From Nesterenkonia aurantiaca (lineage in GTDB: Bacteria; Actinomycetota; Actinomycetes; Actinomycetales; Micrococcaceae): 64,000 nucleotides of DNA. Location of the stretch: the NCBI RefSeq assembly GCF_004364585.1, contig NZ_SOAN01000004.1:186001-250000 (forward strand). Direction: 5' to 3'. Under the pieces are notes generated by a model. The model saw only the letters and a program-made list of their open reading frames with translations. It made no database searches and was not told the origin of the DNA. Shown piece by piece: positions 56,107-64,000 of the stretch (the first letter of the stretch is position 1; each line of letters starts with the position of its first letter). The translations under genes and the position numbers were made by a program.

Positions 56107-57759
56107 TCACTGCGCCCGCTCATAGGCCTCATTCGCCAGGTCCACGAGCTGCTGCATGTTCAGGTTCTCCAGCTCGGCGAGATAGGCGTCCCAGTCCTCG
56201 AAGGACCGCTGACCCAGGATGAACTGGGAGGAGGCGGTCTGCACATGGTCCGTCAGCGTGGTCTGCAGCAGGCCAGCCTGCTCCAGCTCGAGATCGGTGA
56301 ACGGATAGGGCGGGGTCACCGGGAGCTCCTCCTTGTCATGCATCTTCTCCTGCCACTCGACCACATGCGGGCGGAAGGTCGAGTGCACCAGCTCGGTGGT
56401 GGAACCCACCGCGTGGAGGAACGGCTGGTTGGAGAAGCCGTAGTCCCGCACCAGGTGCTCCTCGGCCTCGGGGTTCAGGCTGTTGAGGTCGATGTTCGAG
56501 TCCAGCTCGCGTTCACCATCGGCGTTGAGCGTGTAGGTCTCGCCCTCCACGCCCCAGGTGGCGTACTCCAGGCCCTCGTCCGAGTAGTACAGCCAGTCGA
56601 TGAACTGCAGCTTGGCAAGGAAGTCATCGTCCTCCGCGATGGAGGAGGAGATGGCGAGCCCGCTGTCGAAGCGTGCTCCGCTGTGAACGAAGTCCCCGTC
56701 CTCGCCGCCGGGGATCGGGATGAGCCGCGCCTCGGCACCCTCGGTGCCGAGCTCATCGAATCCGCGGGTGTAGATCTGGGTGGACTCGTCATTGCCCGCG
56801 ATGGCCAGCGAGCTCCCGGAGGAGAACTTCTGCTCGGCCATGCGATCATCCTGCGTCAGGGTCTCTGAGTCCATCAGGCCCTCCTCGAGGAGGCCGGCGA
56901 AGAACTCCAGGAGCTCGCGGTACTCATCGGAGGCTCCGGCGTAGATGAACTCTTCGGCCTCATGGTCGAAGTAGATGCCATCGCCGTAGCCCCAGCCGGC
57001 CACGGTGTTGAAGTTCGCCGAGGCGAAGTTCAGCGTGCTCTGCAGCTCCCAGCGATCCGAGTACGGGACCGAATCCGGGTACTCCTCCTTGACCTCGCGC
57101 AGCTGGTCCGCGAACTCTTCCCAGGTCTCGGGCTCCTCGAATCCCATCTCATCCCAGATGTCACCTCGGACCACCAGCGAGAAGTGCTGGAAGGGATCCT
57201 CCAGCAGACCAGGCAGGATGTAGGCGTTTCCGTCCTCCTGGTAGAGCGCCTCATAGTCCTCACGAAGATCCCAGGCGTCGAGCTTCTCGGTGAAGTTGGG
57301 CATGTGATCCAGATAATCGCTCACCGGCAGCAGCGCCCCGCCAGAGATGTAGGGCACCTCCTGACCGGGATAGGTCACCGGGACGAAATCGGGCATGTCT
57401 CCGGCACCGATCACCAGGGATCTCCGCTGTTCGAAGTCGCTCAGCGGCGCATCCACGATCGAGAGCGATACATTGTGGTTCTCCTCGAGGTGTTCGAAGA
57501 ACATCCACTCGTCGTCCAACCCATGGTCGGGGTTGTTGCGGTAGAGCACCGAGAGCTCCAGGGGCTCGGTGGCCACGAAGCTGTCCCCAGCCCCGAAGTC
57601 AGCCATGGCCGCCAGGTCACGCTCGCCGGCATCTACGCCCGCGTCACCGGCGGCGTCGCCCCCGCCACAGCTGGTGGCCAGCAGCGAGCCGGCCGCAATG
57701 AGCCCCACCACACCGGTCCGGGACCTGCGGTTTCGATTTTTAGCTGTCATAGTCTGCAC
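56107..57759 (-). CDS. Extracellular solute-binding lipoprotein, orphan (LplA-like)
   Basis: A 550-residue type-1-like solute-binding protein. The lipoprotein signal (VVGLIAAGSLLATSCGGG, with the lipobox Cys near residue 31) is followed by a Glu/Asp-rich binding protein with PVTYPGQEVPYISGGALLPVSDY and many Trp/Tyr residues, typical of the large oligosaccharide-binding group. No permease or ATPase gene adjoins it, so it is an orphan in this window. Starts are GTG 57759 (GAGGG 7 nt upstream) or ATG 57750. A CRP-like site lies over its promoter. Confidence 0.85.
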   Translation of the reverse strand: MQTMTAKNRNRRSRTGVVGLIAAGSLLATSCGGGDAAGDAGVDAGERDLAAMADFGAGDSFVATEPLELSVLYRNNPDHGLDDEWMFFEHLEENHNVSLSIVDAPLSDFEQRRSLVIGAGDMPDFVPVTYPGQEVPYISGGALLPVSDYLDHMPNFTEKLDAWDLREDYEALYQEDGNAYILPGLLEDPFQHFSLVVRGDIWDEMGFEEPETWEEFADQLREVKEEYPDSVPYSDRWELQSTLNFASANFNTVAGWGYGDGIYFDHEAEEFIYAGASDEYRELLEFFAGLLEEGLMDSETLTQDDRMAEQKFSSGSSLAIAGNDESTQIYTRGFDELGTEGAEARLIPIPGGEDGDFVHSGARFDSGLAISSSIAEDDDFLAKLQFIDWLYYSDEGLEYATWGVEGETYTLNADGERELDSNIDLNSLNPEAEEHLVRDYGFSNQPFLHAVGSTTELVHSTFRPHVVEWQEKMHDKEELPVTPPYPFTDLELEQAGLLQTTLTDHVQTASSQFILGQRSFEDWDAYLAELENLNMQQLVDLANEAYERAQ

Positions 57760-57797
57760 GCCTTTTCCCTCATACAGCTCATCTGATTTTGTATCTT

Positions 57798-57813
57798 GGT
57801 GATACAGATCACA
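57798..57813. promoter_or_regulatory. CRP/GlxR-like site upstream of the solute-binding gene
   Basis: On the minus strand TGTGATCTGTATCACC matches TGTGA-N6-TCACA except the last base. The inverted repeat GTGAT-N4-ATCAC (57799-57812) lies just downstream of the -10 box, where a bound protein would repress transcription. Confidence 0.55.
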
Positions 57814-57816
57814 CTC

Positions 57817-57822
57817 AGTATA
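57817..57822 (-). promoter_or_regulatory. Candidate -10 box of the solute-binding gene
   Basis: TATACT on the minus strand, with TTGAAA as a possible -35 at a longish 19-bp spacing. The CRP-like site overlaps the expected start of transcription. Confidence 0.45.
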
Positions 57823-58027
57823 GGGTCACACCATGCAACTATTTCAAGGACCATCCTCACACCGGCGATTCTCGCCGGTTCCTCGAGCCGGCCAGATCTC
57901 CAGATCCACGGGCCTTGCCGTGCCCTGCTCGCGCTCCTATTCTGAGTCCACCCGGAGATCTGGGCGCCTGGCGCAGGTGTGAGCCACCGCTGGCACGTTT
58001 TGCTTCACACCCTCATAGGGAGCCGCC

Positions 58028-59032
58028 ATGTCGCAGAGTCAGATCGCTATCAGCGCGGAGGGCGTGGAGCGCCGGTTCGGGGACCTGCGCGCGGTAGACG
58101 GCGTCAGCCTCGAGGTCAAGGCCAGTGAGATCTACGGGTTCCTGGGGCCGAACGGGGCGGGGAAGTCCACGCTGACCCGGATCTTGTGCACCCTGCTCAC
58201 CCCCTCGGCCGGTCGAGCCACCGTGGCCGGCTACGACGTCGCGTCCCAGCCCGGCGAGGTGCGGCTCCGCGCCGGGGTGGCCCTGCAGGAGGCTGCGCTG
58301 GACGATAAGCAGACCGGCGCGGAGATGCTCGCGCTGCAGGGCCGGTTCTATGGGCTCACGGCCAAGGCCACCAAGGCTCGGGTGGATCAGCTCACCAAAC
58401 TCGTCGACATCGGCTCCGCACTCGATCGCCGGATCGGCACCTACTCCGGGGGCATGAAGCGGCGGCTGGATCTCGCGCTCGCCCTGGTCCATGACCCGCA
58501 GGTCCTGTTCCTGGACGAACCCACCACCGGCCTGGACCCGGTGAGCCGGGCGAAGGTGTGGCAGGAGGTGCGCAGACTCAACCAGGAGCTGGGAATGACC
58601 GTCTTCCTCACCACCCAGTACCTGGAAGAGGCCGACGAGCTGGCGGACCGGGTGGGGATCATCAACAAGGGCAAGCTGGTCGCCGAAGGAACCCCGGCCC
58701 AGCTCAAACGCACCATCGGCACCGATGTCGTGATCGTCACCGTCACCGGGGACGCGACCGACGCCGGGCGGGCCCTGGAGTCGCTGGAGCTTGTGGAACG
58801 CGTCGAGGTCAACGGGCCGACGCTGACCCTGAGCGTCATCGACGGCCCCTCGGCGATCAGCCCGATCGCCGTCGCGCTGGCCCAGGTCCCTGACACGCAG
58901 GTCATGGAGCTGTCCCTGCGTCGACCCTCGCTCGATGATGTCTTCCTCTCCGTGACCGGGGAGCACATCACCGACCCCAGCGCGTTCATGGCCAGCGCCT
59001 CGGCGGCACAGAATCTCCAGGAGCCCCAGTGA
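58028..59032 (+). CDS. DrrA-type ABC exporter ATP-binding protein
   Basis: A 334-residue ATPase: Walker A GPNGAGKST, the DrrA-like LTPSAGRATVAGYDV, signature YSGGMKRRLDLA and Walker B VLFLDEPTTGLDP with TTQYLEEAD after it. The C-terminal 100 residues with LRRPSLDDVFLSVTG are the hallmark of the daunorubicin-resistance (DrrA) subgroup, which exports drugs or lipids with an ABC-2 permease. It overlaps its permease gene by 4 bp. The ATG at 58028 follows GGGAGC. Confidence 0.92.
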   Translation: MSQSQIAISAEGVERRFGDLRAVDGVSLEVKASEIYGFLGPNGAGKSTLTRILCTLLTPSAGRATVAGYDVASQPGEVRLRAGVALQEAALDDKQTGAEMLALQGRFYGLTAKATKARVDQLTKLVDIGSALDRRIGTYSGGMKRRLDLALALVHDPQVLFLDEPTTGLDPVSRAKVWQEVRRLNQELGMTVFLTTQYLEEADELADRVGIINKGKLVAEGTPAQLKRTIGTDVVIVTVTGDATDAGRALESLELVERVEVNGPTLTLSVIDGPSAISPIAVALAQVPDTQVMELSLRRPSLDDVFLSVTGEHITDPSAFMASASAAQNLQEPQ

Positions 59033-59844
59033 ACTCGTCCACCAGCACGATCACGCCCCCAGCCACCCGGATCGAACCCAAGAGCGCCGGGTTTCTGCGC
59101 GACCTCAGCTCCGTCTCCTACAGGGCGCTGCGCGCCATCCCCCGAGATCCCGCCGCGGTGATCCCTGCGCTGATCATCCCGCTGTTCTTCTTCGTGGTGA
59201 ACATCGGCGCCCTGGAACCCGTGGCAGAAGGCATCGGCGTGGCCGACTTCCGAGCGTTCCAGCTTCCGGTGGCCATCGTCTTCGCCGTCACCGGCGTCTC
59301 CCGGGCGAGCGACCTGGTGACCGATATCAGCAGCGGCTACTTCGACCGGTTGCTGCTGACACCGATGAGCCGCACCGCCCTGCTGCTGGGCCTGATGGTC
59401 GCGGATCTGGTGCTGGTGATGGCCCTGTGTGTGCCGGTGCTGATCCTGGGCTTCTTCGTCGGGGTGGAGTTCGCCACGGGAGTCTCCGGCGTCCTCGCCT
59501 TCGTGCTCATCGGAGGGCTCTGGGGCCTGGCGTTCACCGGGTTCCCCTATGCCATCGCGCTGCGCACCGGAAGCCCGGCCGCGGTGAACTCCTCCTTCCT
59601 GCTGTTCTTTCCCTTCGCCTTCCTGACCACCTCCTTCCTGCCCCAGGAGGCACTGACCGGCTGGCTCGCGGCCATCGCGGACTACAACCCGATCACCTAT
59701 CTGCTGGCAACGCTGCGTTCGCTGATCTCCGAGGGCTGGGTCTGGGCGGACCTGTGGCCAGGGCTGCTGGCGATCCTCATTGTGGGCTCGGTGAGCTTCA
59801 CGCTGGCCTTCGGGGCGCTGCGCGGCCGAGTCTCGCGCGGATGA
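59029..59844 (+). CDS. ABC-2 type permease (DrrB-like)
   Basis: A 271-residue membrane protein with six helices and the ABC-2 domain: PRDPAAVIPALIIPLFFFVVNIGAL early, then VTGVSRASDLVTDISSGYFDRLLLTPMSRTALLLG. The last helices contain FPFAFLTTSFLPQEALTGWL. It is the partner of the DrrA-like ATPase, from a GTG that overlaps the ATPase stop (GTGA). The pair exports an unknown hydrophobic substrate or drug. Confidence 0.9.
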   Translation: MNSSTSTITPPATRIEPKSAGFLRDLSSVSYRALRAIPRDPAAVIPALIIPLFFFVVNIGALEPVAEGIGVADFRAFQLPVAIVFAVTGVSRASDLVTDISSGYFDRLLLTPMSRTALLLGLMVADLVLVMALCVPVLILGFFVGVEFATGVSGVLAFVLIGGLWGLAFTGFPYAIALRTGSPAAVNSSFLLFFPFAFLTTSFLPQEALTGWLAAIADYNPITYLLATLRSLISEGWVWADLWPGLLAILIVGSVSFTLAFGALRGRVSRG

Positions 59845-59878
59845 GGCGCACGCCGCTCCTCCGGTGACACGCTCAGGT

Positions 59879-59884
59879 TAGGCT
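59879..59884 (+). promoter_or_regulatory. -10 box of the thioesterase gene (leaderless)
   Basis: TAGGCT ends 7 nt before the ATG at 59892. Confidence 0.45.
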
Positions 59885-59891
59885 GGCGGGC

Positions 59892-60383
59892 ATGATCGCG
59901 CCTGCTCTAGATGACACCGGCCCGCGGCTGCGCACCCAGGTGCCGCTGCGCTGGGGCGATATGGACGCCTATGGCCACATCAACAATGTCGAGGTGCTGC
60001 GGCTCCTCGAAGAGGCGCGCATCCGAGCTTTCGGAGCACCGGCGCATACCGGCAGCCCCGTTGGGGAACCATTGGCGCCGCTGTTCAACGAGCTCCCCCG
60101 CGAGGCTCAGGCGCTCGTCGTCGAACACCGGGTGCGCTACCTGGCCAGCCTGGAGTATCGAGATGTCCCCGCGCGGATCGATGTCTGGGTGACCCAGCTC
60201 AAGGGTGCGGGGCTGACCCTGGCCTATGAGATCCGCGACGGGGTGGACGGCAGCCGGTGCGTGATCGCCGAGACCCAACTGGCCTTCTTCGACACCGGCA
60301 CAAAGACGCTGCTGCGACTGACGGCTCAGCAGCGGGAACAGGCCTCGGCGCACCGCGCAGCATCGCCGTTCCGCGCGACCTGA
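59892..60383 (+). CDS. Acyl-CoA thioesterase, hot-dog fold (4HBT type)
   Basis: A 163-residue protein with the 4HBT pattern: PLRWGDMDAYGHINNVEVLRLLEEARI, where the Asp in DMDAYGH is the catalytic residue of this class, and EHRVRYLASLEYRDVPARIDVWV. It hydrolyses an acyl-CoA, chain length unknown. Independently transcribed by its leaderless promoter. The C-terminus is Arg-rich but short. Confidence 0.9.
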   Translation: MIAPALDDTGPRLRTQVPLRWGDMDAYGHINNVEVLRLLEEARIRAFGAPAHTGSPVGEPLAPLFNELPREAQALVVEHRVRYLASLEYRDVPARIDVWVTQLKGAGLTLAYEIRDGVDGSRCVIAETQLAFFDTGTKTLLRLTAQQREQASAHRAASPFRAT

Positions 60384-60486
60384 GCCAGCGCCCGGCCTTT
60401 GTCGCGTCCCGGGCCTGCTGCGCCGGTTGCCGAACCGTGACCCGAGGACTACCACGGAAATCCCAGATCAGACGATGATGCGTGGA

Positions 60487-60492
60487 TACGAT
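60487..60492 (+). promoter_or_regulatory. -10 box of the serine hydrolase gene (leaderless)
   Basis: TACGAT ends 7 nt before the ATG at 60500, which decides the start in favour of the ATG over the GTG at 60482. Confidence 0.45.
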
Positions 60493-60499
60493 CAGCCCC

Positions 60500-61891
60500 A
60501 TGCTTCCCCGCGAACACCTTCCCCATCGTGGACAGGGAGGCAGGCCCACTCGGCGCCGCCTCGGGCACCGAGCCCTGGGGCTTGTCACTGCCACGCTCCT
60601 GATGACCGCCTGCAGCCCTGCCGTCTTCCACCCCGCCCCGGCGCAGGAGGCAGCCGCCGAGCCGGCGCTCGCCGAGCAGGCCGAACAGGCTGAACCGACC
60701 GAGCAGGCCGAGCAGGACGGGGAGGACGCGGCGCCGCTGCCGGCGCTCGCCGCGGAGGTGAAGAGCGCCAGGGAGTCCCAGCGGACAGCGGCGGCCGAGG
60801 GCGCGTCTGCCCTGGAGGCGGCGCACCAGCAGCACCAGGAGGAGCTTGCCGCCGAAGAGGCGCGGCTTGCGGCGGAACAAGCCGAGGCCGAGGCGGAGAT
60901 CGAGCGGCAGCGCCTGGAGGATCAGGCGGCACAGGAGGCGGCTCGGGATCAGGACGGCTGGACCGAAGAGCGTGAGGACGACGCCGAGGCTGAGGCGCCG
61001 ACGGAACAGGACACCCCCGCCGAGCCCGCTCCGGAGGGCTCTGCCGAAGAAGGCGCCGGCGAGGAAGATGCTGGTGCAGAAGACGCCGGGGCAGAGGACA
61101 TCCTTGAAGAGGATGGGATTGAAGAGGATCCCGCTCCGAGCGCTCCCTCCCCCGAAGAACCATCCCCTGATGAGTCCGAGCCGGTCAGACCCGAGGCTCC
61201 GGCCGATGCCCCCAGCTTCACCGGTGATCTCGACGACTACCTGGAGGAGCTCGCCGCCCACTACCCTGGCGACATCTCGATCAGCGTGGCAGAGCTGGGC
61301 GGCCAGGGCCGCACCGGTTCCACCGCAGGCGGAGAATCCCGGGTCAGCGCCAGCACCTACAAGGTCTTCGTCGCGTACGGGATCCTTGATCGAGTCGAAT
61401 CCGGGGAGCTGGACTGGGCGGACCCGATCGACGGCGGTCGCGATCGCGCCACCTGCTTCGCCGATATGCTCTCGGTCAGCGACAACCCCTGCGCCGATGA
61501 CTTCCGCGAGGAGCTCGGCTGGGAAGGACTGCGTGACATCGCCGCGGAGACCGGCGGCCCGGCCACGGACTTCATCCCGGCCTATGCGCGCACCTCCGCC
61601 AACGACCTCACCGCGTTCATGACCCGGTTGGAGTCCGGTGCGCTGGAGATCAGCGAAGCAAGCCGATCACGCCTGCTGGGCGCGCTGGAGTCCAACATCT
61701 TCCGCGAGGGCATCGGCGCCGGAAGCGCCGGAACGGTGCTGAACAAGGTGGGCTTCATCGACGGCTACCTCAACGACACCGCGATCGTGCGGCACCCACA
61801 GGGCAGCTACGTGCTCTCCATCATGTCCGAGGGATCGGACTGGACCGCGATCAGCAGCATCACCAGCGACGTCGAGGCCGCCCTGTACTGA
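60500..61891 (+). CDS. Lipoprotein with long acidic stalk and beta-lactamase-like serine hydrolase domain
   Basis: A 463-residue protein. The lipoprotein signal ends at LMTAC (Cys38). A Glu/Ala/Gln-rich, partly coiled-coil stalk follows (about 40-240), very acidic. Residues about 245-463 fold like a class A beta-lactamase: Ser285-Thr-Tyr-Lys288 (SxxK) in SASTYKVFVAYG, Ser327-Asp-Asn (SDN) and Lys416-Val-Gly in place of KTG. The domain may be a penicillin-binding or esterase-type relative. The valine in KVG makes classical lactamase activity uncertain. Confidence 0.75.
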   Translation: MLPREHLPHRGQGGRPTRRRLGHRALGLVTATLLMTACSPAVFHPAPAQEAAAEPALAEQAEQAEPTEQAEQDGEDAAPLPALAAEVKSARESQRTAAAEGASALEAAHQQHQEELAAEEARLAAEQAEAEAEIERQRLEDQAAQEAARDQDGWTEEREDDAEAEAPTEQDTPAEPAPEGSAEEGAGEEDAGAEDAGAEDILEEDGIEEDPAPSAPSPEEPSPDESEPVRPEAPADAPSFTGDLDDYLEELAAHYPGDISISVAELGGQGRTGSTAGGESRVSASTYKVFVAYGILDRVESGELDWADPIDGGRDRATCFADMLSVSDNPCADDFREELGWEGLRDIAAETGGPATDFIPAYARTSANDLTAFMTRLESGALEISEASRSRLLGALESNIFREGIGAGSAGTVLNKVGFIDGYLNDTAIVRHPQGSYVLSIMSEGSDWTAISSITSDVEAALY

Positions 61892-61932
61892 GCGATCCAG
61901 TATCGGGCGACCTCGTCCAAAGTCCGGTGCTC

Positions 61933-61953
61933 CCCGCAGGCTAGGCCTGCGGG
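61933..61953. terminator. Hairpin between convergent serine hydrolase and der genes
   Basis: CCCGCAGGC-TAG-GCCTGCGGG, a perfect 9-bp stem with a 3-nt loop, 11 bp after the der stop on the minus side and 42 bp after the serine hydrolase stop on the plus side. It could serve both strands. No U-tract. Confidence 0.6.
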
Positions 61954-61963
61954 ACGCCGCGGC

Positions 61964-63505
61964 CTACTTGCGCTTGCGCTTCTCGCGCACGCGCATGGAG
62001 ACCTCGATCGGTGAGCCGGTGAAGTCGAAGGTCTCACGCAGCCGGCGGGTGATGTAGCGCCGGTATCCCGGGTCCAGGAAGCCGGTGGTGAAGAGCACGA
62101 AGCGCGGGGGCTTTGTGGAGGGCTGGGTGGCGAAGAGGATCCGGGGCTGCTTGCCGCCGCGGACCGGGTGCGGATGGGCCGCGACCAGTTCGCCGAGGAA
62201 GGCGTTGAGCCGTCCGGTGGAGATGCGTCGGCCCCAGCTGGTCAGCGCGGTGTCCAGCGCCGGTGCGAGCTTGTCCTTGTGCCAGCCGGTCAGTGCGGAC
62301 ACGTTGACCCGCGGGGCCCAGGCGATGTGCGCCAGGTCTCGGGTGACTTCACGTTCGAGGTAGTAGCGGCGCTCCTCGTCCATCAGGTCCCATTTGTTGT
62401 AGGCCACCACCAGGGCGCGACCGGAGTCCACGGCCATCTGGATGATCCGCACATCCTGCTCGGAGACCGGCTCCTCCACCGAGAGCAGCACCACGGCGAC
62501 CTCGGCCTTGTCCAGGGCGCGCTGGGTGCGCAGCATCGCGTAGTACTCGGAGCCTGAGGCCATGTGCTGACGACGCCGGATGCCGGCGGTGTCCACGAAG
62601 CGCCAGGTCTCTCCGCCGAGCTCGATGAACTCATCCACCGGGTCCATGGTGGTGCCGGCCACGGAGTCCACGACCACGCGCTCGGAGCCTGCCAGCTTGT
62701 TCAACAGCGAGGACTTGCCCACATTGGGCCGCCCCACCAGCGCCACGCGGCGCGGACCGCCGGTGGGGATCATCCCGCCATGCTCGGCGAACTCCGGGAG
62801 CGCCTTCACGGCGGCGTCGAGCAGGTCACCGGTGCCGGTGCCGTGCAGCGCCGAGACCGGATAGGGCTCGCCGAGTCCGAGGTTCCAGAGCGCGTAGACC
62901 TCGCTCATGTGCGAGGGCGCGTCGACCTTGTTGGCCACCAGCAGCACCGGCTTCTTCTTGCGCCGCAGCATCCGCACCACGGCTTCGTCCACGGCGGTAG
63001 CCCCGACGAGTCCGTCGACCACGAAGATCACGGCGTCGGCCTCGTCCACGGCCATCTCGGCCTGTTCTGCGACTCGCTTGTGCATCCCGCGGGCGTCCTG
63101 CTCCCAGCCGCCGGTGTCGACCAGGGTGAAGTCCTTGCCGTTCCACTCCGCGTCATAGGAGACCCGGTCGCGGGTCACGCCGGGCACGTCTTCGACCACG
63201 GCCTCCTTGGAGCGGGTGATCCGGTTGACCAGCGTGGACTTGCCCACGTTGGGGCGCCCGATCACGGCCAGGGCCGGCGGGGCCGCGACATAGGGCTCGT
63301 AGTCCTCGTCGTCCTCGTCATAGTCCAGGAGGGCGGCGTCTTCCTCGGCCAGCTCATAGTCGGAGAGTCCGGCGCGCAGCGCGGCGGCGCGCGCCTCGGC
63401 CTCCTCCTCGGTGATGGAGGCCAGTCGTTCGGCCAACCGGTCGTCCTCGACGGCCGGAATGTATTCCGGGGACTCGGAGGGGTTGTTCTCAGCGTGATTC
63501 GCCAC
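61964..63505 (-). CDS. der: Ribosome biogenesis GTPase Der (EngA)
   Basis: A 513-residue protein with two GTPase domains and a KH-like C-terminal domain. Domain 1 has [10 protein letters not shown] and DTGGWEQD, domain 2 [18 protein letters not shown] and NKWDLMDEE. It works in 50S subunit assembly. The first 70 residues are a very acidic tail ([10 protein letters not shown]), common in actinobacterial Der. The start overlaps the end of cmk by 17 bp, so the two are co-translated. The C-terminus is basic (VREKRKRK). Confidence 0.96.
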   Translation of the reverse strand: MANHAENNPSESPEYIPAVEDDRLAERLASITEEEAEARAAALRAGLSDYELAEEDAALLDYDEDDEDYEPYVAAPPALAVIGRPNVGKSTLVNRITRSKEAVVEDVPGVTRDRVSYDAEWNGKDFTLVDTGGWEQDARGMHKRVAEQAEMAVDEADAVIFVVDGLVGATAVDEAVVRMLRRKKKPVLLVANKVDAPSHMSEVYALWNLGLGEPYPVSALHGTGTGDLLDAAVKALPEFAEHGGMIPTGGPRRVALVGRPNVGKSSLLNKLAGSERVVVDSVAGTTMDPVDEFIELGGETWRFVDTAGIRRRQHMASGSEYYAMLRTQRALDKAEVAVVLLSVEEPVSEQDVRIIQMAVDSGRALVVAYNKWDLMDEERRYYLEREVTRDLAHIAWAPRVNVSALTGWHKDKLAPALDTALTSWGRRISTGRLNAFLGELVAAHPHPVRGGKQPRILFATQPSTKPPRFVLFTTGFLDPGYRRYITRRLRETFDFTGSPIEVSMRVREKRKRK

Positions 63506-64000
63506 GGGATGCTCCTGCAGATGGGATCGAGAGTGGTTCGTCGGAGGCCTGTTCCACGCGCTGGATCAGCGCGTCGATGGTCTCCTGAAAGGTCAGGTCC
63601 GAGGAGTCCAGCACGGCGACGCCGTCGGCTGCCTCGGTGAAGTTCGACGCGGTGGAGTCGCGGGCGTCGCGGGCGATCACCTGGCGGTGCAGCGCCTCGG
63701 CGGTCTCAGTGCCGCCCAGCTGCAGGCCACGGCGGCGCAGCCGGGCCTCCGCGGAGGCGGTGAGCAGCACGCGCACCTGCGCGTCAGGGGCCACCACAGT
63801 GGTGATGTCGCGACCCTCGGCCACGATGAAGCCGGAGTCGTCGATGATCCGGCGCTGAGCGGCGATCAGCAGCGCACGGGCCGGGCGGTTGGTCGCGATC
63901 TCAGAGACCCGCTCGGAGATCCGGGTCTCGCGGATCGCCGCGGTGACATCGCTCTGCCCGACGGTGATGGTCTGGTGATCGGGGTCGGTGGAGATGGTCA
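63489..64000 (-). CDS. cmk: Cytidylate kinase, C-terminal part (cut by window edge)
   Basis: The frame is open from the window edge to a stop at 63489 and includes [21 protein letters not shown] followed by [16 protein letters not shown] and [11 protein letters not shown]-like [15 protein letters not shown]. These are the LID and nucleotide-binding regions of bacterial CMP kinase, which makes CDP and dCDP. The N-terminal P-loop is outside the window. In actinobacteria cmk stands before der, as here, with overlapping genes. Confidence 0.93.
   Translation of the reverse strand, partial: TISTDPDHQTITVGQSDVTAAIRETRISERVSEIATNRPARALLIAAQRRIIDDSGFIVAEGRDITTVVAPDAQVRVLLTASAEARLRRRGLQLGGTETAEALHRQVIARDARDSTASNFTEAADGVAVLDSSDLTFQETIDALIQRVEQASDEPLSIPSAGASRGESR

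Overview
The window is a compact, GC-rich chromosomal segment of an actinobacterium. The order argS-lysA-hom-thrC-thrB-rho-prfA-prmC-Sua5-wecA-atpBEFHAGDC is the classic actinobacterial block (the same backbone as in Mycobacterium tuberculosis). NucS, a DUF3039 protein, an Arg/Asn/Asp-rich Rho insert and an Rv2578c-type radical SAM protein fit the same phylum. The glycosyltransferase, permease and acidic-linker style suggests Micrococcales/Micrococcaceae (Nesterenkonia-like). That genus-level guess is inference.

Layout. 1-9.2 kb: the end of a DUF3039 gene, an ABC exporter pair, a thioredoxin-fold/TPR protein, a large unknown membrane protein, an AI-2E family permease, a small zinc-ribbon-like protein, NucS mismatch endonuclease and a RibD/DHFR-like reductase. 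9.4-16.5 kb: the full F1Fo ATP synthase operon on the minus strand. 16.7-30.5 kb: lipid-linked glycosyltransferase, Sua5, PrmC, RF1, Rho, threonine and lysine biosynthesis and ArgS, all minus strand. 30.6-35.8 kb: accessory genes (LysE/LysR pair, ArsR-SRPBCC-VOC operon, voltage-sensor-like membrane protein, HD hydrolase). 35.97 kb: tRNA-Arg(CCG). 36-41 kb: IsdG-like protein, gamma-glutamyltransferase-like protein, a radical SAM protein interrupted by an intein under a LexA-like box, and a YeiH permease divergent from tgt. 42.7-50.5 kb: SGNH acyltransferase, small proteins, RF3, lipase-like hydrolase, GNAT and SGNH lipoprotein. 50.6-54.6 kb: NAD biosynthesis operon nrtR-nadA-nadC-cysteine desulfurase, with no nadB. 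54.7-64 kb: aldo/keto reductase, tRNA-Pro(GGG), an orphan solute-binding lipoprotein, a DrrAB-like exporter, a thioesterase, a beta-lactamase-fold lipoprotein, Der and the end of Cmk.

I see no CRISPR array, prophage, transposase or rRNA. The most notable signals are: (i) an intein of 168 residues inserted exactly at the third cysteine of the radical SAM Fe-S motif, with an SOS-box-like palindrome just upstream of the gene; (ii) a NAD operon lacking L-aspartate oxidase; (iii) a six-helix protein with an Arg-rich S4-like helix but no K+ filter; (iv) a recurrent leaderless-promoter layout, with a TAnnnT box 6-8 nt before start codons of more than a dozen genes; (v) a 34-nt-arm intergenic palindrome near 47.47 kb. 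I did not find strong evidence for a wholly new multi-gene system.
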